Assembly (NCBI RefSeq): GCF_000963865.1
Contig: NZ_CP011071.1
Location: 2,964,001 to 3,028,000 of the forward strand
Origin: Flagellimonas lutaonensis
Lineage (GTDB): Bacteria > Bacteroidota > Bacteroidia > Flavobacteriales > Flavobacteriaceae
DNA: 64,000 bases
Direction of reading: 5' to 3'
The notes under the pieces were generated by a model that saw nothing but the letters and a program-made list of their open reading frames with translations, searched no databases and was not told the origin of the DNA. The translations under genes were made by a program, and so were the position numbers. Below are positions 60,429-64,000 of the stretch, piece by piece (position 1 is the stretch's first letter; every line of letters starts with the position of its first letter).

Positions 60429-61139
60429 ATGGCATTTTTTAAAAGGATAAAATGGTTGGCAAGAATAGTACTAACGATGTTGTTGGGCCACACCGGCTTG
60501 GGCCAGACCGACTATGCCGCCATGCGCAAAGTCATGGTCGAGAACCAATTAAAGACGCGGGGCATCTATGACAAGAGCACCTTGAAAGCCATGTCAAAGG
60601 TGCCCCGCCACCTTTTTGTGCCAAAAGACCAACAGATATACGCCTACGCTGACAGTCCGCTGCCCATTGGCCAAAAGCAGACCATTTCACAGCCCTATAT
60701 GGTGGCTTATATGACGCAGGCCATCAAACCCTGGAAAAACAAAAAGGTGCTTGAAATAGGTACGGGCTCGGGATATCAGGCGGCGGTATTGGCCGAAATT
60801 GTCGATTCGGTCCATACCATCGAAATAATCCCCGAATTGGGTGAAGCGGCCAAAAAATTGTTGAAAGACCTCGGATATGAAAATGTCAAGGTCAGGGTGG
60901 GGGACGGCTATCACGGTTGGCCCGAAAAAGCCCCTTTCGATGCCATTATTGTAACGGCGGGTGCCGAGGAAATTCCCAAGCCTCTGGTCGAACAGTTGAA
61001 AGATGGGGGGCGAATGGTGATTCCCTTGGGGCCGAACCATGGGGTGCGCGATTTGATTCTGTTGACCAAGAAAAATGGTAAAATAAAGACCAAAAGCCTT
61101 ATGGCTGTGCGATTTGTGCCCTTTACCAGAGATAACTAG
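60429..61139 (+). CDS. pcm: Protein-L-isoaspartate O-methyltransferase with an N-terminal signal sequence
   Basis: A SAM-dependent repair enzyme that methylates L-isoaspartyl residues of aged proteins. Family text is MVENQLKTRGIYD, VPRHLFVPKDQQIYAYADSP, TISQPYMVAYMTQAI and VLEIGTGSGYQAAVLAEIV (SAM-binding). VTAGAEEIPKPL also fits. The first 26 residues (LARIVLTMLLGHTGLGQ) look like a Sec signal peptide, which is unusual because SAM is cytosolic. The start at 60429 is the only one that keeps the family N-terminus. It lies 32 bases after the BNR gene. Confidence 0.9.
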   Translation: MAFFKRIKWLARIVLTMLLGHTGLGQTDYAAMRKVMVENQLKTRGIYDKSTLKAMSKVPRHLFVPKDQQIYAYADSPLPIGQKQTISQPYMVAYMTQAIKPWKNKKVLEIGTGSGYQAAVLAEIVDSVHTIEIIPELGEAAKKLLKDLGYENVKVRVGDGYHGWPEKAPFDAIIVTAGAEEIPKPLVEQLKDGGRMVIPLGPNHGVRDLILLTKKNGKIKTKSLMAVRFVPFTRDN

Positions 61140-61155
61140 GTAACGCAGTAATTTT

Positions 61156-62403
61156 TCAGTCCTTCAGACTTGTGGGCAGTTCAAAAATCTCCAAGCTGAA
61201 ATAGGGTACCGCGGCCAGAATATGATCAAAGATATCAGCCATGATGTACTCATAGTTCTGCCAACGCTTATCGCTGCTAAATGCATATACTTCCAAGGGA
61301 ATACCTTGCGGAGTGGGCTCCAATTGACGGGTCATCAAGGTCATTTCTTTATTGATGGCCGAGTGGTGCTCAAGGTACGTTTCTAGATACTTGCGAAAAA
61401 CACCCAGGTTGGTGAGGTTTCGACCGTTGATGAGTGATGATTTATCGACCTCCTTTTCAGCATTGTACGCCTTTATCTTTTGTTGCCTATCGGATAGATA
61501 CGGTCGTATCAACTCAATCTTTTTCAAGGCTTCCACTTCTTCATCCGTTAGAAACCTGATGCTCTGCTGTTTGATGATCACGGCCCTCTTGATACGCCTT
61601 CCACCCGATGACTGCATGCCCCGCCAATTCTTGAAACTTTCAGAGATCAGGGCATAGGTGGGTATGGTGGTGATGGTCTTGTCAAAGTTCTGCACCTTCA
61701 CAGTGGCCAATGTAATTTCTATGACATCGCCATCGGCACCATATTTTTCAAAGGTTATCCAATCACCAATACGCACCATATCGTTGATGGTAACCTGCAT
61801 ACTTGCCACGAAGCCTAAGATAGTGTCTTTGAATATCAATAAGATTACCGCCGAGGCGGCACCAAGTCCGGTAAAGAACTTCCATAGGCCCACCTCGAAC
61901 ATGATGGCGATAATGCCCATGATGCCAGCGGCCCAAGCGAAGATCATGAACACCTGAATGTAACTGTCTATAGGCTTGTCCTTGAACCTTGGAAGCGTTT
62001 TCAGATAGTCTTTCAGGGTGTGCAAAAAACTTCTGATGATCCTGAGAATGACCACCACCCAAATAATGTACAAGACCTTCATTGCTATGGACCCAGCATA
62101 ATCGAAGTCGTAAAAAACCAGGGGCAGCAGTTCCAAGGCCAAAAGAAGCGGAAAAATATGGGCCAAATGCCTCGGTAGGCGGTTGGCAACCATAAGGTTG
62201 TCAAAATTCGTCTTGGTCTTACGGGCCAATCGGGTTGTTGCTGACCGAATGACCTTCCATAACACATAATCGACCAAGGCGATAAGTGCAATCAACAGAA
62301 CAAAGAGCAGAAAGGTATTCAAATACGAGGCATTTATTTCTGAAAGGCCCTGATCTACCAGATATTCATGAATAAAGTGAAACCACTTGTTCTTATCTTC
62401 CAT
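61156..62403 (-). CDS. Mechanosensitive ion channel (MscS family, YbdG-like)
   Basis: A 415-residue inner-membrane channel that opens on membrane tension during osmotic downshift. Several membrane helices lie in residues 25-180. The pore-lining and beta-domain region follows: AASAVILLIFKDTILGFVAS, MVRIGDWITFEKYGADGDVI and ITLATVKVQNFDKTITTIPT, then a cytoplasmic C-terminal domain. ATG 62403 (MEDKNKWFHF) is preferred to an upstream TTG. It is convergent with the pcm gene, 16 bases apart. Confidence 0.88.
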   Translation of the reverse strand: MEDKNKWFHFIHEYLVDQGLSEINASYLNTFLLFVLLIALIALVDYVLWKVIRSATTRLARKTKTNFDNLMVANRLPRHLAHIFPLLLALELLPLVFYDFDYAGSIAMKVLYIIWVVVILRIIRSFLHTLKDYLKTLPRFKDKPIDSYIQVFMIFAWAAGIMGIIAIMFEVGLWKFFTGLGAASAVILLIFKDTILGFVASMQVTINDMVRIGDWITFEKYGADGDVIEITLATVKVQNFDKTITTIPTYALISESFKNWRGMQSSGGRRIKRAVIIKQQSIRFLTDEEVEALKKIELIRPYLSDRQQKIKAYNAEKEVDKSSLINGRNLTNLGVFRKYLETYLEHHSAINKEMTLMTRQLEPTPQGIPLEVYAFSSDKRWQNYEYIMADIFDHILAAVPYFSLEIFELPTSLKD

Positions 62404-62503
62404 AGTGCCCAATTTTCGGGTGCAAAATTAGTGAATTGTGGCAGTTTATAATGATGTTTACGAGGTATAATTATTGTAATATTGCCATTCGTTTGCGCTG
62501 GTC

Positions 62504-63424
62504 ATGTCTAAGAAAGAACCATATGTTGGCTTGGTCGTTTTGGCCTTTTTCTCCATTTATGTCATTTGGGGTTCCACCTACTTGCTGAACAAGGTCGCCG
62601 TGAACGAGTTACCTGCCTTTATGTTGGCGGGTATGCGGTTTGCCACAGCCGGCCTATTGATTTTTTTGATCGCCAAGCTTTTGGGTAAGAGCATTGCCAT
62701 AACCAAGCGGCAGTTGCTCAATACCACCATAGCTGGCTTCCTATTTTTGAGTTTTGGAAACGGTGTGGTTGTTTGGGCCCTAAAATATGTTGATAGTGGT
62801 TTTGCCGCGCTTGAAATTTCGGCCCAGCCCTTGGTGATCTTACTGATGATGTGGCTGCTACAGGGCAAGCGCATACAGCCCATGTCGATGATAGGGGTGA
62901 TTTTGGGCTTTGTGGGCATTTACCTATTGGTCAGCCAGAAAGCCATTGTACAGAAAGAAAATTCATTACTGGGCATCTTTTTGATATTTTTGGCGATGTT
63001 GGCATGGGGATATGGCAGTCTGTTCGTTGCACGGGCCGATTTGCCAAAAAACTTCTTTGTCAACACGGGCTATCAAATGTTCATGGGCGGAATTATGTTG
63101 GGTGTTATGAGCTTGGCCTTTGGGGAACATTGGTCGGCACCTTGGCAGTGGAGTACCGAGGTACAGCTGGTCATGGTCTTGTTGGTGATCTTCGGCAGCA
63201 TAGTTGCCTTTACCTCCTTCAACTTTCTTTTGAAGTACGTGTCGCCCGAAAAAGTGGCTACCAGTACCTATGTCAACCCGATAGTGGCACTGGTTTTGGG
63301 CTGGTATTTTTTGAACGAGCAGATTACCCTGCAATCGGTCATCGCCGCCGTTGTATTGTTGACCGGGGTCTATTTTATCAATGCAAAAAAGAAATTTCAG
63401 CTTTTTTCACGGTTCAGGCGCTGA
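62504..63424 (+). CDS. EamA family (DMT) transporter
   Basis: A 306-residue permease with ten predicted transmembrane helices in two five-helix EamA repeats. The first begins FFSIYVIWGSTYLLNKVAVN, the second around FLAMLAWGYGSLFVARADLP. Conserved text includes VDSGFAALEISAQPLVILLM and SPEKVATSTYVNPIVALVLG. YedA/RhtA-like members export amino acids or metabolites. The substrate is unknown. It diverges from the channel gene across 100 bases. Confidence 0.87.
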   Translation: MSKKEPYVGLVVLAFFSIYVIWGSTYLLNKVAVNELPAFMLAGMRFATAGLLIFLIAKLLGKSIAITKRQLLNTTIAGFLFLSFGNGVVVWALKYVDSGFAALEISAQPLVILLMMWLLQGKRIQPMSMIGVILGFVGIYLLVSQKAIVQKENSLLGIFLIFLAMLAWGYGSLFVARADLPKNFFVNTGYQMFMGGIMLGVMSLAFGEHWSAPWQWSTEVQLVMVLLVIFGSIVAFTSFNFLLKYVSPEKVATSTYVNPIVALVLGWYFLNEQITLQSVIAAVVLLTGVYFINAKKKFQLFSRFRR

Positions 63425-63471
63425 ACTAATCTTGATATAGCATTATTTTTAGGGTTCTCTAACTTTCTTTG

Positions 63472-64000
63472 ATGAAAAAATATAACCTATTCTTCTGCGC
63501 CATGTTGCTACTTGTGGGATGCCGGCAATCTCAACGGGATTTGTTCAATGGTAAAGATTTAGAGGGTTGGCACTGGGATGTACCGGCCATGGATTCGTTG
63601 CCCAACACACCAAATCCTTTTGCGATGCGCAACGGACAATTGATAAGCCTGGGTGAACCAAGGGGGCATTTGATCACCGATGATTCATTTGCTGACTACC
63701 GGTTGGAATTCGAGTATCGTTTTATAGGCGAGCCGGGAAACTGCGGTATTTTGGTTCACGCATCAACCCCAAGGGCACTGTACGAAATGTTTCCCCAGTC
63801 CATTGAGGTACAACTGATGCACGAAAATGCAGGCGATTTTTGGTGCATTGTGGAAGATATAAAAGTGGATAATATGGAGGCACGTCGCGGCCCCAAAGAA
63901 GAATGGGGCATCCGCGAGGGTGACAACAGACGCATTGAAAACCTGACCGATGGCTCTGAAAACCCCTTGGGCGAGTGGAACCGTGGCGTCATAGAATGTC
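63472..64000 (+). CDS. DUF1080 lipoprotein, 3' end outside window
   Basis: ATG 63472 gives the lipoprotein signal MKKYNLFFCAMLLLVGC. It is followed by the DUF1080 domain: DLFNGKDLEGWHWD, AMRNGQLISLGEPRGHLITD, ADYRLEFEYRF and GNCGILVHAS. The family-typical IEVQLMHENAGDFW comes next. The frame is still open at the window edge, 176 residues in. It probably acts on glycan derivatives in the envelope, as for the other DUF1080 proteins at 36-37.7 kb. Confidence 0.87.
   Translation, partial: MKKYNLFFCAMLLLVGCRQSQRDLFNGKDLEGWHWDVPAMDSLPNTPNPFAMRNGQLISLGEPRGHLITDDSFADYRLEFEYRFIGEPGNCGILVHASTPRALYEMFPQSIEVQLMHENAGDFWCIVEDIKVDNMEARRGPKEEWGIREGDNRRIENLTDGSENPLGEWNRGVIEC

Overview
The window looks like chromosomal DNA of a marine-type Flavobacteriaceae (Bacteroidota) related to Muricauda/Allomuricauda or Maribacter. 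The evidence is family content and signals: a short (287 aa) primary sigma factor, several TAnnTTTG-type promoter boxes, little use of Shine-Dalgarno sites, many lipoproteins and Sec-exported enzymes, and densely packed genes that overlap by 1-10 bases. No rRNA, tRNA, CRISPR array, transposase or integrase was recognised. Genus placement is inference.

Layout. 1-10 kb: cysteine synthesis (cysE-cysM), an exported BNR/Asp-box protein with a LolA-like lipoprotein-sorting relative, a DUF72 protein, a phosphatidylserine decarboxylase, an acyl-CoA thioesterase and a lipoprotein dipeptidase. 10.2-18.8 kb: a seven-gene same-strand locus that looks like a regulated exopolysaccharide machine. It has an unknown small protein, an orphan HPt domain, a receiver-only response regulator, a membrane-anchored HEAT-repeat protein, a processive GT2 synthase, an LTA-synthase-like phosphotransferase with TPRs, and a YaiO-type outer-membrane barrel. 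A secreted protein with a putative ILEI domain plus a GDPD domain converges on it. 20.3-20.6 kb: two tandem 31-32 codon ORFs, clearly related to each other, sit next to rpoD and are not explained by any family I know. 21.7-25.8 kb: helicase, glycosyltransferase and FMN-dependent alpha-hydroxy-acid dehydrogenase.

25.97-28.62 kb is an AT-rich type II restriction-modification island. It pairs an MvaI/BcnI-type nuclease, whose N-terminus resembles the EcoRII effector domain, with a Dcm/EcoRII-like C5 methyltransferase, and it is bounded by a 15/16-base direct repeat. menB follows. 30-40 kb holds a serine hydrolase, a collapsed pirin pseudogene, and a run of envelope genes: cytochrome-c/VCBS lipoprotein, 3D-domain lipoprotein, amidase and M14 peptidase. 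It continues with DUF1080 proteins, a VWA lipoprotein and a ChbG-type deacetylase.

40.0-51.1 kb is a molybdenum-hydroxylase locus: iorA-iorB encode an exported aldehyde/isoquinoline-type oxidoreductase, followed by moaD, moaA, mobA, a MoeB-rhodanese fusion, a TauE/SafE permease, moeA, xdhC and a MocA-like cytidylyltransferase. It is interrupted only by an S41-like exported protein. moaC and moaE are not in the window. 51-64 kb: a broken amidohydrolase, a His- and Lys-rich repeat protein, a GntR regulator divergent from an exported trehalase with a perfect GTATAC-centred palindrome between them, a frameshifted DUF3052 gene, a second BNR protein, an exported Pcm, an MscS-type channel, an EamA transporter and a truncated DUF1080 lipoprotein.

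Four genes carry apparent lesions: the pirin deletion, an in-frame TGA, and two single-A losses in short A runs. They may be real decay or sequence errors and should be checked against reads.
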